This document shows, piece after piece, positions 43,878 through 53,789 of a DNA stretch of 64,000 nucleotides. Source of the DNA: Flavobacterium limnosediminis JC2902 (GTDB lineage: Bacteria; Bacteroidota; Bacteroidia; Flavobacteriales; Flavobacteriaceae); NCBI RefSeq assembly GCF_000498535.1, contig NZ_AVGG01000002.1, forward strand, positions 310,001-374,000, given 5' to 3'. Below the pieces are notes generated by a model that was given only the letters and a program-made list of their open reading frames with translations, searched no databases and was not told the DNA's origin. Made by a program: the position numbers and the translations under genes. How positions within the stretch are numbered: the first letter of the stretch is position 1; each line of letters starts with the position of its first letter.

Positions 43878-44651
43878 TCATTCGGATTTCAACAGAAAAT
43901 CCAAAACCGCATCATAAAAATCCTTTGGATTCTCCGCATGCAGCCAGTGGCCGGCATTTTTAATCGTTACTATTTCTGCATCTGAAAAATGATGTCTTAT
44001 GGTCTCAAAATCGGCATCTAAAATATAATCGGATTTATCTCCGCGAAGAAACAAAGTGGGTTTTTCATAATGATTTTCGAACGGCAAGGCATTACCGATG
44101 GTTTCAATCTTCCTATTGAAGACATCGAGATTAAACCTGAAACCCAACTGGCCCGGCGTAACCCAATACAGGCTTTTCAGGAGAAACTGGCGCGTTCCGG
44201 AGTCTTTTATAAATTGCGAAACCGTTTCTTCCACTTCTGCCCGGCTTGGCTGTGCTGAGAAATCCACGGCATTCAAACCAGCTAATATTGTCTGATGATG
44301 TGGCGCGTAGTATTTCGGACCAATATCGGCCACTATGAGTTTCTCGACTTTCTCAGGATAGCTTGTCGCGAAAAGCATCGCAATCTTCCCTCCCATCGAA
44401 TGTCCCAAAAGACATATCTTGTCCAATTGATGCAGTTTGCAGTAGTCGCACACATCCTGCGCCATTATTTCATAGGTGAAATCTTCAGAATGCTGACTTT
44501 TCCCGTGGTTGCGCATATCAAGCATATGCACCTGAAATCCTTGTTGCGCAAACTGGCTACCCAAGGTTTTCCAGTTGTCGGACATTCCTAAAAAACCATG
44601 AATAATCAATAGTGGCTTTCCTTCGCCTTCAATTCGTGAGTGTAATTCCAT
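43878..44651 (-). CDS. Alpha/beta-fold hydrolase (YbfF-like)
   Basis: A 257-aa esterase-like hydrolase. It has IHGFLGMSDNW (oxyanion), the nucleophile elbow LLGHSMGGKIA and the catalytic His in NAGHWLHAE near the C-terminus. The ATG overlaps the pdxJ stop by one base, so they form an operon. Natural substrate unknown. Confidence 0.92.
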   Translation of the reverse strand: MELHSRIEGEGKPLLIIHGFLGMSDNWKTLGSQFAQQGFQVHMLDMRNHGKSQHSEDFTYEIMAQDVCDYCKLHQLDKICLLGHSMGGKIAMLFATSYPEKVEKLIVADIGPKYYAPHHQTILAGLNAVDFSAQPSRAEVEETVSQFIKDSGTRQFLLKSLYWVTPGQLGFRFNLDVFNRKIETIGNALPFENHYEKPTLFLRGDKSDYILDADFETIRHHFSDAEIVTIKNAGHWLHAENPKDFYDAVLDFLLKSE

Positions 44652-45364
44652 TATTTTAAGCGTTGCAGATACATATTAACAACATTTTCCAATCCAAGAT
44701 AAAGCGATTCCGAAATTAAGGCGTGCCCAATCGAAACTTCCAAAAGTCCCGGAATGTTCTCTTTAAAGAATTTAATATTATCCAGACTCAAATCGTGCCC
44801 GGCATTGATCCCTAAGCCCAATTCATTTGCTAGAACAGCGGATGCCGTGTACGGTTCAATTCCTTTCTTATTCCCCAAGCCGTACTGATGCGCGAAAGCC
44901 TCGGTATACAATTCGATGCGATCCGTTCCGGTTTCCTTCGCCCCTTCAATCATTTCCAAAACCGGATCGACAAAAATGGAAGTACGGATGCCGTTGCTTT
45001 TAAATTCGGTGATGACCTCTTTTAAATAAGCTTGGTTTTTTACCGTATCCCAACCCGCATTGGAAGTCAATGCCCCAATCGCATCGGGAACCAATGTTAC
45101 CTGCGTAGGCTTGCATTCCAAAACCAGATCAATAAAATTATGCTGCGGATTTCCTTCAATATTATATTCCGTATAAACTACAGAAACCAAATCCCTGGCA
45201 TCCTGATACCGAATATGTCTTTCGTCCGGTCGCGGATGTACGGTTATACCTTCAGCCCCGAAACGCTGAATATCGGTTGCAACCTGAAGTAGATTAGGCA
45301 CATTGCCCCCGCGGGAATTTCGCAATGTGGCTATTTTATTTATGTTTACGGATAATTTTGTCAT
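44651..45364 (-). CDS. pdxJ: PdxJ, pyridoxine 5'-phosphate synthase
   Basis: Condenses 1-deoxyxylulose 5-phosphate with 3-amino-1-hydroxyacetone phosphate in vitamin B6 synthesis. The 237-aa TIM barrel has VNINKIATLRNSRGGNVP, ITVHPRPDERHI and GINAGHDLS, all family-typical. The ATG at 45364 (MTKLSVNINK) is preferred over one seven codons upstream. TATTTTTG and TTACTTTG elements lie just upstream on the minus strand (45383-45398). Confidence 0.96.
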   Translation of the reverse strand: MTKLSVNINKIATLRNSRGGNVPNLLQVATDIQRFGAEGITVHPRPDERHIRYQDARDLVSVVYTEYNIEGNPQHNFIDLVLECKPTQVTLVPDAIGALTSNAGWDTVKNQAYLKEVITEFKSNGIRTSIFVDPVLEMIEGAKETGTDRIELYTEAFAHQYGLGNKKGIEPYTASAVLANELGLGINAGHDLSLDNIKFFKENIPGLLEVSIGHALISESLYLGLENVVNMYLQRLK

Positions 45365-45457
45365 GCTAAAACGATTTTCCCACAAAAATACAAAGTAAAA
45401 TTAAGGTAGAATGTCCTAATTTTTGATTATTTTGCAGTCGATTTCGATATTTACACT

Positions 45458-46117
45458 ATGACTGAAATTAGCGAATACATCAACAAAGAGGTCGATCCGA
45501 TCCATATTGAGGATTCGATCGAATCGGTTCAGGACTTATTCCTTGAATTTCCTTACAGCCATTTTCCGGTTTTGGAGGACGGTGTATATATTGGTTGCGC
45601 GAGTGCGGATGATGTGGAACTTCTGGATAGTGACCGAAAGATTGGCGAGTTCCGCTATACTTTTGAGCGCTTTTTCGCCAGAGACACGATGATTTGGCTG
45701 GATGTTTTGGAAATTTTCGCCAAGAACGAAACCAATGTGGTTCCCATTCTCGACAAGACCAACGCTTACATTGGCTACTATGAAATTGCCGATGTGATAA
45801 AATGCTTTCACGAAACCCCTTTTCTAAAAGAAGACGGCGGTATTCTTGTTGTGGAGAAAGGCATCAAGGATTACAGCATGGCTGAGATTGCGCAAATCGT
45901 GGAAAACAACAACGCCAGACTGCTGGGTCTTTTCATTTCTCATTCCGATTTGGAAAAAATACAGGTCACTTTAAAGTTAAGCCTTGGAGGAATGAACGAA
46001 ATCATCCAGACGTTTCGACGTTACAATTATGAAATCATCAGCGAACATCAGGAAGACGCTTATCTGAACAACCTGAAGGACAGATCGGATTATCTTGACA
46101 AATATTTAAACATCTAA
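45458..46117 (+). CDS. CBS-domain protein
   Basis: A 219-aa protein with a pair of CBS modules in the N-terminal half (FSYSHFPVLEDGVYIGCAS-type and NVVPILDKTNAYIGYYE) and a C-terminal extension that may be an ACT-like helix-strand domain. CBS pairs bind adenosyl ligands. It lies 15 bases before nadK and is likely in the same transcript; a regulatory role is inferred from that only. Confidence 0.85.
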   Translation: MTEISEYINKEVDPIHIEDSIESVQDLFLEFPYSHFPVLEDGVYIGCASADDVELLDSDRKIGEFRYTFERFFARDTMIWLDVLEIFAKNETNVVPILDKTNAYIGYYEIADVIKCFHETPFLKEDGGILVVEKGIKDYSMAEIAQIVENNNARLLGLFISHSDLEKIQVTLKLSLGGMNEIIQTFRRYNYEIISEHQEDAYLNNLKDRSDYLDKYLNI

Positions 46118-46132
46118 TCAGCATACCATTCC

Positions 46133-47017
46133 ATGAAGTTAGCGATTTACGGACAAACTTACCAGCAAAACACCAAAGACATCATCGACAGAATTTTGGC
46201 GGTTACCCAAAAAAACAACGCTGAAGTGGTTTTCGAAGCTAATTATCATGCCATCTTATCCGAGAACAACGTTTTCGAAAAAGAAATGCTGACTTTTTCA
46301 AGCCATACGGAACTTAACGACGGTTATGATTTTTTTATCAGCATCGGCGGTGACGGCACCATGCTTCGCGCGACTACTTTCGTAAAAAGCAAAAACATCC
46401 CCATTGTAGGAATTAATGCCGGACGTCTGGGTTTTCTGGCGAATGTTCAGCAGGAATCAATAGAAAAACTACTCCCCTTTTTATTTGAAGGCAACTACAA
46501 AGTTTCGGAAAGAACATTGCTGAGCCTGGAATGCTATCCCGATCCCTGCGACATTTATGATCTGAATTTTGCCCTAAACGAAATAACCGTTTCCCGTAAA
46601 AACACCACTTCGATGATTACCATCGAAACCTGTCTGAACGGTGAATACCTCACTTCCTTTTGGGCGGACGGACTGATTATTTCAACACCAACAGGTTCAA
46701 CCGGATACAATTTAAGCTGCGGAGGCCCGGTCATCACACCCGAATCGAAATGCCTTGTAATTACCCCCATAGCGCCACACAATCTGAATGTTCGACCATT
46801 AGTAATTTGCGACGAAACCGAGATAAAACTCAAAGTTTCAGGCCGTGAACCTCAATTTCTGGTTTCATTGGATTCTGGAACAAAAGCGATTGACAACGAA
46901 AATGAAATTCACATAAAAAAAGCGCCATTTACCATCAATATGGTAGATTTTCCCGAAGAAGGTTTCTTAAAAACACTCCGAAACAAACTTCTTTGGGGAG
47001 AAGACAAACGCAATTAA
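46133..47017 (+). CDS. nadK: NadK, NAD kinase
   Basis: Phosphorylates NAD to NADP using ATP. The 294-aa protein has the GGDGTMLR motif (about residues 64-73), GINAGRLGFLANV and TGSTGYNLSCGGP, all diagnostic. Part of the CBS-nadK pair upstream of the envelope cluster. Confidence 0.96.
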   Translation: MKLAIYGQTYQQNTKDIIDRILAVTQKNNAEVVFEANYHAILSENNVFEKEMLTFSSHTELNDGYDFFISIGGDGTMLRATTFVKSKNIPIVGINAGRLGFLANVQQESIEKLLPFLFEGNYKVSERTLLSLECYPDPCDIYDLNFALNEITVSRKNTTSMITIETCLNGEYLTSFWADGLIISTPTGSTGYNLSCGGPVITPESKCLVITPIAPHNLNVRPLVICDETEIKLKVSGREPQFLVSLDSGTKAIDNENEIHIKKAPFTINMVDFPEEGFLKTLRNKLLWGEDKRN

Positions 47018-47144
47018 GAGAATTTCAACCTGGCATTTATACTACAAAGCCCACAAATCCCGTTAGGTAAAGATTAATTTAAGTTTTATTACTTTTAACT
47101 TCGTGAAAATGCTGCAATAAGGATGGTTTAGAAATCAATATTGT

Positions 47145-47152
47145 TATATTTG
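47145..47152 (+). promoter_or_regulatory. -7 element before the envelope gene cluster
   Basis: TATATTTG, 17 bases before the DUF6089 gene. It may serve the whole run DUF6089-uppS-bamA-ompH-ompH. Confidence 0.5.
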
Positions 47153-47169
47153 CACACTATTTTAACAAA

Positions 47170-47853
47170 ATGAAGAGAATCTTTACAGCAATATTCTTTC
47201 TTCTGCTCTGCACACAAACCAAGGCACAAATCAATGAATTGGGTGTCTTTCTGGGCGGAAGCAACTACATTGGAGATGTAGGTCCGACGACATATATTGC
47301 TCCAAAGGATTTCAGCTTCGGAATTTTGTACAAATGGAACCGAAGTGTGCGACATGCTTATCGCTTTTCGTACACTCAGGGAAAAATATCATCCAACGAC
47401 TCGGATTCGGATGTACCGGCAAGAATGAAACGCGGCTACAGTTTTGAAAATGAGATTAAGGAACTTTCGGCGGGACTGGAATTTAATTTTTTCGATTTCG
47501 ATTTACACGACAGCGGCTTTTTGATTACGCCTTACGTACATACGGGACTGACTGTTTTTCGCTATGATGAACTCTATGTGCTGAACGGGGAGACAAAAAT
47601 CGACGAAAGCAAATATTCCTTTGCCATTCCGATGACTTTGGGGATAAAAACACGGATTACGGATAACTTTATAATAGGATTGGAAAGCAGCGTAAAATAT
47701 AGTTTCACGGATAATTTGGATGGAAGCAATCCTGAAAATCCGGAATACACCGCTTTACAATTTGGAAATTTAAACAGCAATGACTGGTACGTTTTCACAG
47801 GAGTAACACTAACGTATACTTTTGGACAAAACCCTTGTTTTTGCGCAGAATAA
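47170..47853 (+). CDS. DUF6089 outer-membrane beta-barrel protein
   Basis: A 227-aa protein with a signal peptide (residues 1-19) and strand-rich sequence typical of an outer-membrane barrel (ELGVFLGGSNYIGDVGPT, WYVFTGVTLTYTFG). It belongs to the DUF6089 family, usually located directly before uppS and bamA in Flavobacteria, so it may support envelope assembly (inference). Its stop is one base before the uppS start. Confidence 0.85.
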   Translation: MKRIFTAIFFLLLCTQTKAQINELGVFLGGSNYIGDVGPTTYIAPKDFSFGILYKWNRSVRHAYRFSYTQGKISSNDSDSDVPARMKRGYSFENEIKELSAGLEFNFFDFDLHDSGFLITPYVHTGLTVFRYDELYVLNGETKIDESKYSFAIPMTLGIKTRITDNFIIGLESSVKYSFTDNLDGSNPENPEYTALQFGNLNSNDWYVFTGVTLTYTFGQNPCFCAE

Positions 47854-47854
47854 G

Positions 47855-48595
47855 ATGAGTTTACAGGAGAATATCAATAAGGACAATTTACCCAAACACC
47901 TGGCCATAATCATGGACGGCAACGGTCGTTGGGCAAAACAAAAAGGAATGCTTCGTGCTTTTGGTCACGAAAGCGGAACAAAATCGGTTCGCGTAGTGGT
48001 TGAAACCTGCGCAAAACTGGGCATAGAAAACCTGACCCTTTATGCCTTTTCGACTGAAAACTGGAACCGTCCGAAACTTGAGGTGGACACCCTGATGAAA
48101 CTTTTGATTTCTTCCCTGAAAGGAGAATTGAAAACCCTTGTAAAAAACGACATCCGCTTAAATTCCATCGGAAATCTGGAAAACCTTCCTGCTTCGGTAA
48201 AAAAGGAATTACTCGAAGTAATCGAAAAAACAAAAAACAACAAAAGAATGACTTTAACGCTGGCGTTAAGCTACGGCTCCCGTGAGGAAATACTAACGGC
48301 TGTCCGAAAAATAAGCGATAAAGTTAAAAATAATATAATTTCAGCGACTGATATTGATGAATCGATTATTAATCAGCATCTTTACACGCATAATCTACCC
48401 GACGTGGATTTAGTAATCAGAACCAGTGGTGAGCACCGTATCAGCAACTTTTTGCTGTGGCAGATCGCTTACGCCGAGTTCTATTTTACTGATGTGTTAT
48501 GGCCTGACTTTAGAGAAAAAGATTTATATGACGCGATTATCAGTTATCAAAAAAGAGAACGAAGATTTGGAAAAACAAGTGAACAAATTAAATAA
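47855..48595 (+). CDS. uppS: UppS, isoprenyl transferase
   Basis: Makes undecaprenyl diphosphate, the lipid carrier for peptidoglycan and LPS, from farnesyl diphosphate and isopentenyl diphosphate. The 246-aa protein has the signature MDGNGRWA near residue 20, and FSTENWNRP, with IRTSGEHRISNFLLWQ near the end. ATG 47855 (MSLQENINK) is chosen; the frame extends upstream inside DUF6089. Confidence 0.95.
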   Translation: MSLQENINKDNLPKHLAIIMDGNGRWAKQKGMLRAFGHESGTKSVRVVVETCAKLGIENLTLYAFSTENWNRPKLEVDTLMKLLISSLKGELKTLVKNDIRLNSIGNLENLPASVKKELLEVIEKTKNNKRMTLTLALSYGSREEILTAVRKISDKVKNNIISATDIDESIINQHLYTHNLPDVDLVIRTSGEHRISNFLLWQIAYAEFYFTDVLWPDFREKDLYDAIISYQKRERRFGKTSEQIK

Positions 48596-48602
48596 CTCAA
48601 AA

Positions 48603-51272
48603 ATGTTTCAGAAAACTATAAAATTAGTTTTTTCAATTATATTTTTAGGAAGTATTTCCACCGTAAACGCCCAAGAAAGCAACATCCCGGAAGCAGGAAA
48701 AAAATACGTTCTTGCCAACGTTGATGTTACCGGTAAGATAACTTACAATCAGCAAACCGTTGTTACCTTTTCCGGTCTGGAAAAAGGACAAATAATCACC
48801 GTTCCCGGAGACGAAATCAGCAGTGCCATCAAGAAATTGTGGAAACTGGGGCTTTTCAATGACATTAACTTTTATGTGAATAAAATCCAAAACGACAGTA
48901 TCTTCCTTGAACTGAACATCAATGAATTACCAAAACTTAACGAGGTTAAATTTAAAGGTGTAAAAAAAGGAAAAGTAGAGGAATTAACTAAAGACACCGA
49001 TCTTAAAAAAGACAAGGTAGTTAACGAAAACCTACTGACAACGACTAAAAATTACATCGAAAACAAATACAAAAAAGACGGTTTTTACAACACGAAAGTT
49101 TCCATCAACACCATCCCTGATTCTACCGAAAACAGGGTAAACATGGTCGTTAATATTGATCGCGGAAAAAAAGTAAAAATCAGAACTATTGACTTCTCAG
49201 GAAACTCTCAGCTAAAAACAGGAGAACTTAAAAGCGCATTATCCAATACTAAAGAAAAGAGCCTGATCAATCCTTTCCGTATTTTCAAATCCTCCAAGTT
49301 CATCAAAGACAAATACAATGAAGACCTTATTGCGGTTGTGGACAAATACAAAGAAAACGGATATCGTGACGCAAGAATTACCAGTGAAACGGTTACTTAC
49401 AACGACAAAAAAAACACCGTAGACATTAAAATCAACCTCGAAGAGGGTAAAAAATATTATTTCGGTGACATCCGCTATTTGGGGAATACCGTATACAACA
49501 CCCAATACTTAGAACAAATCTTAGGCATCAAAAAGGGTGATGTGTATAACGGTAAATTGCTTCAGGAACGAATCGCCGACAAATCAAAACCTGATGGTAA
49601 TGACCTTACCAATGAATACCAGAACAACGGTTATCTGTTCTCCAACATAAATGCAGTAGAGGTAAAAACAGCAAACGACACCATCGATTTCGAAATTCGT
49701 ATTACAGAAGGACCAATCGCTTACTTCAACAAAGTAACCGTTACAGGAAACGACAAAACAAACGACCACGTAATTTACCGCGAACTACGCACCAAACCGG
49801 GCGACAAATGGAGCAAAGAGAACCTTATGCGAAGTCTTCGCGAATTAGGACAATTAGGCTACTTTGACCCCGAAGCTCTTAAACCGGATATCAAACCAAA
49901 CGGTGCAGACGGAACTGTAGACATCAATTACAACGTGGTTGAAAAAGGATCCAGCCAGGTAGAATTACAAGGTGGGTATGGCGGAGGAGGTTTCATAGGA
50001 ACGTTGGGACTTTCCTTTAACAACTTCTCTATAAGAAACATATTTAACAAAGAAGCCTACAATCCACTTCCAATGGGAGATGGCCAGAAAATGGCATTGC
50101 GCTTACAGGGGAGCAGCTATTTCCAGACATACAGTTTATCATTCACCGAACCGTGGTTTGGAGGTAAAAAACCAGTGAGTTTTTCAACCTCATTATCACA
50201 TAGTAAACAATACTTATACAATTACTCTACCCGTGATGTAACCAGAGAACAAAGTTTTACAATTTCTTCCATTTCAGTAGGAATGGCAAAAAGGCTGAAA
50301 GTTCCGGATGATTATTTTATTTTATCGCAATCCGTAGCTTACCAGTACTATAATCTGAATAATTATTTCACCGGTCTTTTTACTTTTGGTAATGGTGATT
50401 CACGAAACTTGACTTATACTATCGGACTTACAAGAAGCAGTAAAGGACTTAACCCGATTTACCCAACCTATGGTTCAGAATTTTCCCTTACCGGCAAATT
50501 CACCCTTCCATATTCACTATTTAATGGTGTAGATTACGGAAATTTAGGTAATTTAGAGGAAAACAAAATGGTTAGCCAACCAGGCGACGGACTTCCTCCG
50601 GGAACCTATTTGGATGAAGATGGAAATCCGATTTATGAAAGTGATGGAATGACCCCTTCAACTGATTACACGCAAGCTGCAGCAGATCCGGCTAAAGTCG
50701 ATCAGGTACGTTTTAACTGGCTGGAATATTATAAAATTAAATTTAAGGCAGATTGGTATACCAAAGTATATGATAAATTTGTTTTACGCACCTTAGGAGA
50801 ATTCGGATTTCTTGGTGCATACAATCAGGAAAGAGGCTTAGTACCTTTCGAACGATTTTATCTGGGTGGTGATGGACTGGCAAACTTCTCTATGGACGGC
50901 CGCGAGGTAATTCAGTTGAGAGGTTATCCGAATCAGTCATTAGCCCCTATCATTGAAGAAGGCCCGAAAAAAGGACAACAGATTGGAGCGACGGTATACA
51001 ATAAATTCTCATTGGAATTGCGTTATCCGATAACGTTGGCTCAGTCGGCCTCAATTTACGCCCTCACCTTTGCGGAAGCAGGTGCATCCTTCGATTCGTT
51101 TAAGAACTACAGTCCGTTCTCATTAAAACGATCCGCAGGATTTGGTTTAAGAGTATTTATGCCTGCCTTTGGTTTATTGGGTATTGATTTTGCTCACGGA
51201 TTCGACGCCGTTCCGGGAGAAACCCAAAAAAGCGGATGGCAAACCCATTTCATCATTGGCCAACAATTCTAA
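48603..51272 (+). CDS. bamA: BamA, outer membrane assembly factor
   Basis: Core of the complex that inserts beta-barrels into the outer membrane. The 889-aa protein has a signal peptide (ending NAQ), POTRA repeats (about residues 35-420) and a C-terminal 16-strand barrel with the GGYGGGGFIG, the RGYPNQSLAP-type loop and the final FIIGQQF with aromatic terminus. ATG 48603 is chosen because the longer frame is inside uppS. Adjacent to two OmpH/Skp periplasmic chaperones. Confidence 0.96.
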   Translation: MFQKTIKLVFSIIFLGSISTVNAQESNIPEAGKKYVLANVDVTGKITYNQQTVVTFSGLEKGQIITVPGDEISSAIKKLWKLGLFNDINFYVNKIQNDSIFLELNINELPKLNEVKFKGVKKGKVEELTKDTDLKKDKVVNENLLTTTKNYIENKYKKDGFYNTKVSINTIPDSTENRVNMVVNIDRGKKVKIRTIDFSGNSQLKTGELKSALSNTKEKSLINPFRIFKSSKFIKDKYNEDLIAVVDKYKENGYRDARITSETVTYNDKKNTVDIKINLEEGKKYYFGDIRYLGNTVYNTQYLEQILGIKKGDVYNGKLLQERIADKSKPDGNDLTNEYQNNGYLFSNINAVEVKTANDTIDFEIRITEGPIAYFNKVTVTGNDKTNDHVIYRELRTKPGDKWSKENLMRSLRELGQLGYFDPEALKPDIKPNGADGTVDINYNVVEKGSSQVELQGGYGGGGFIGTLGLSFNNFSIRNIFNKEAYNPLPMGDGQKMALRLQGSSYFQTYSLSFTEPWFGGKKPVSFSTSLSHSKQYLYNYSTRDVTREQSFTISSISVGMAKRLKVPDDYFILSQSVAYQYYNLNNYFTGLFTFGNGDSRNLTYTIGLTRSSKGLNPIYPTYGSEFSLTGKFTLPYSLFNGVDYGNLGNLEENKMVSQPGDGLPPGTYLDEDGNPIYESDGMTPSTDYTQAAADPAKVDQVRFNWLEYYKIKFKADWYTKVYDKFVLRTLGEFGFLGAYNQERGLVPFERFYLGGDGLANFSMDGREVIQLRGYPNQSLAPIIEEGPKKGQQIGATVYNKFSLELRYPITLAQSASIYALTFAEAGASFDSFKNYSPFSLKRSAGFGLRVFMPAFGLLGIDFAHGFDAVPGETQKSGWQTHFIIGQQF

Positions 51273-51310
51273 AGTTTGGCATGATAGTTGGAATTAACTT
51301 AATCAACATT

Positions 51311-52405
51311 ATGAGAAAACATTTTTTAATTGTACTTGTAAGCTTGGCTTTTTTAACTGCAAACGCCCAGGGAAAAGGTGTTAAGGTAGGGTATATTGAT
51401 ATGGATTATATTCTGGAGAAAGCCCCAGACTATGCCGAAGCAAAAAACCAACTGGAACAAAAAGCACAACTCTGGAAACAGGAGATTGAGGTTAAGAAGA
51501 ACGAAATTAACAAACTAAAAGAAAGTTTAAAAACCGAAAAAGTACTTTTAACCAAAGAGCTTATTGCAGAAAGAGAAGATGCAATAGCGTTCCTTGAAAA
51601 AGAACTATTGGAATACCAACAAAAAAGATTCGGCCCTAACGGTGACTTAATGATTCAGAAAGCCACACTAATAAAGCCGATACAGGACCAGGTGTTCACA
51701 GCGGTTCAGGATATTGCCGCGGCACAGAAATATGATTTCATTTTCGACAAGTCATCCGACTTAACCATGCTTTTTGCAGCTCAGCGTTTCGATTTGAGCG
51801 ACAGGGTGTTGCGGGTTTTAATGCGCGCTCAAAAGAAAGAGCAGATGACAAAGAAACAAATTAAAGAGCAGGAAAAACAGGACGCTTTAGACGCTATGGC
51901 TGCTGAGAATCCGGATCAGATAGAAAGACAGAAAAAAATAGACGCGAAAAAAGCCGAAAGAGAAAAGCTTATTGAAGAGAGAAAACAGGCCATTGAAGAA
52001 AAGAAAAAAGCGGCAGAAGAGCGAAGAAAGCAACTCTTAGAAGAACGAAAAAAGAAACAGGGAAAAACAACTGAAGAAAGTAAAACGGAAAAAACTTCCG
52101 ATTTGTTTCCCGAAAAAAATACTGACGGCAAAACCGAAGACGGCAAAGCGACAGATGGTAAAACAGCAGAAGACAAACCTACAGAAAAAACAGCCGCCGA
52201 AATAAACGCCGATAAAAAAGCGGAAGCCGAAGCAAAGAAAAAAACAGCTGCCGAAGAACGTCAGAAACTATTGGAAGAAAGAAAAAAAATCCTGGAGGAA
52301 AAGCGTAAAAAAATTATCGAAGACAGGGAAAAAGCCAAAAAAGAAAAAGAAGAGGCTCTGAAAAAGAAAACAGAGGAAAATAAAACCGGAGAAAACAAAA
52401 ATTAA
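51311..52405 (+). CDS. OmpH/Skp family chaperone with long charged tail
   Basis: A 364-aa periplasmic protein with a signal peptide (MRKHFLIVLVSLAFLTANAQG), a Skp-like domain (VGYIDMDYILEKAPDYAEAKNQL... RFDLSDRVLRVL, about residues 23-180) and then a long low-complexity Lys/Glu/Arg coiled coil of about 180 residues. The second half is unusual in length compared with the neighbouring OmpH (169 aa). The ATG at 51311 is chosen because the upstream frame overlaps bamA. Confidence 0.9.
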   Translation: MRKHFLIVLVSLAFLTANAQGKGVKVGYIDMDYILEKAPDYAEAKNQLEQKAQLWKQEIEVKKNEINKLKESLKTEKVLLTKELIAEREDAIAFLEKELLEYQQKRFGPNGDLMIQKATLIKPIQDQVFTAVQDIAAAQKYDFIFDKSSDLTMLFAAQRFDLSDRVLRVLMRAQKKEQMTKKQIKEQEKQDALDAMAAENPDQIERQKKIDAKKAEREKLIEERKQAIEEKKKAAEERRKQLLEERKKKQGKTTEESKTEKTSDLFPEKNTDGKTEDGKATDGKTAEDKPTEKTAAEINADKKAEAEAKKKTAAEERQKLLEERKKILEEKRKKIIEDREKAKKEKEEALKKKTEENKTGENKN

Positions 52406-52428
52406 AATCATTAACAACTATTTCAACC

Positions 52429-52938
52429 ATGAAACAATTAAAAACTTTACTTATCGCTGCTGCACTTTTCATCGGTGCTAACCAAACCATTTCCGCTCAG
52501 GCAAAAGTAGCCCACATTGATGTTCAAGAACTAATGACTACCATGCCGGAAATGAAAACAGCTCAGGCTCAGGTTAAAAAAATAAGTGAGACTTATGACA
52601 ACGAATACAAAACCATGGTAACTGAGTACCAAAACAAAATGAAAAAGTACGAATCCGAGGCTACAACTGTGACTGAGGTAGTTAACGAAACCCGTGCTAA
52701 AGAAATGCAGGACATGGGACAGCGTATCCAACAGTACAGAGACACGGCGCAAAAAGAATTGCAGCAAAAAGAAATGGATCTTGTAAAACCAATCATGGAT
52801 AAAGCAAAAACTGCGATTCAAAAAGTAGCGAAAGCAAAAGGATACCAATACGTACTTGACGCTACCAGCGGAAGCGGAGTTATCGTTGCAGACGGTCCGA
52901 ACTTATTAGCAGATGTTAAGAAAGAATTGGGTTTCTAA
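52429..52938 (+). CDS. OmpH/Skp family chaperone
   Basis: A 169-aa periplasmic chaperone with signal peptide and a helical hairpin coiled coil (VAHIDVQELMTTMPEMKTAQ to VLDATSGSGVIVADGPN), which holds unfolded outer-membrane proteins. Second of two ompH genes after bamA, followed by a terminator. Confidence 0.93.
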   Translation: MKQLKTLLIAAALFIGANQTISAQAKVAHIDVQELMTTMPEMKTAQAQVKKISETYDNEYKTMVTEYQNKMKKYESEATTVTEVVNETRAKEMQDMGQRIQQYRDTAQKELQQKEMDLVKPIMDKAKTAIQKVAKAKGYQYVLDATSGSGVIVADGPNLLADVKKELGF

Positions 52939-52956
52939 TAAATTCCCTCTAAATAC

Positions 52957-52997
52957 AAAAAACTGTCTCGTTCTGAAAAACGAGACAGTTTTTTTTT
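52957..52997 (+). terminator. Terminator of the bamA-ompH cluster
   Basis: AAAAAACTGTCTCG-TT-CTGAA-AA-CGAGACAGTTTTTTTT. Confidence 0.92.
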
Positions 52998-53009
52998 AAA
53001 TTTGTTTTT

Positions 53010-53789
53010 ATGAGCAGCAACAACCCCATAGGCATCTTCGACTCAGGCATAGGCGGAACTTCGATTTGGAAAGAAATTCATCAACTTTTACCGGGTGAAA
53101 ACACCATTTACCTCGCTGACAGTAAAAATGCTCCTTACGGACAAAAATCTAAGGAGGAAATAATTGCCTTAAGTTGTAAAAACACGGAGCTACTATTAGC
53201 TCAAAACTGCAAGCTGATTGTGGTGGCCTGCAATACTGCCACAACAAATGCCATAAAAGAACTGCGTGCCAAATACGACGTGCCCTTCATCGGAATTGAA
53301 CCGGCCATCAAACCGGCTGCAAACCAATCCAAAACCGCAACCATTGGCATATTAGCCACAAAAGGGACTCTCAACAGCGAACTCTTCAGCCGCGCCGTGC
53401 AAACACATCACTATGTCAAAATAATTGAACAGATCGGCCACGGACTTGTGCCACTAATCGAAGAAGGCAAAATAGTATCTGCTGAGATGACAGCACTATT
53501 AGAAGAATATCTCAAGCCTATGGTAGATGCGAATATCGATTACCTTGTTTTGGGCTGTACTCATTACCCTTATCTAATCCCACAAATCAAAAAAATTATT
53601 CCGGATCACATACAAATCATCGATTCTGGGCAAGCAGTAGCCAAACAAACCCAAAACGTCCTTAAAAAAAATAATCTGCTCAATAGTTCCGATGAAACTA
53701 AAAAGCAGATTTTCTATACAAACAGCGATTCCAAAGTCCTGAAAGATATTCTAGGATTCACTGAAAACGTTTATGAAAAGGAATTCTAA
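53010..53789 (+). CDS. murI: MurI, glutamate racemase
   Basis: Makes D-glutamate for peptidoglycan. The 259-aa protein has GIFDSGIGG, and the two catalytic Cys in VVACNTATTNA and LGCTHYPYL. It starts after a terminator, and the last 4 bases overlap the convergent carbonic anhydrase gene. Confidence 0.95.
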   Translation: MSSNNPIGIFDSGIGGTSIWKEIHQLLPGENTIYLADSKNAPYGQKSKEEIIALSCKNTELLLAQNCKLIVVACNTATTNAIKELRAKYDVPFIGIEPAIKPAANQSKTATIGILATKGTLNSELFSRAVQTHHYVKIIEQIGHGLVPLIEEGKIVSAEMTALLEEYLKPMVDANIDYLVLGCTHYPYLIPQIKKIIPDHIQIIDSGQAVAKQTQNVLKKNNLLNSSDETKKQIFYTNSDSKVLKDILGFTENVYEKEF

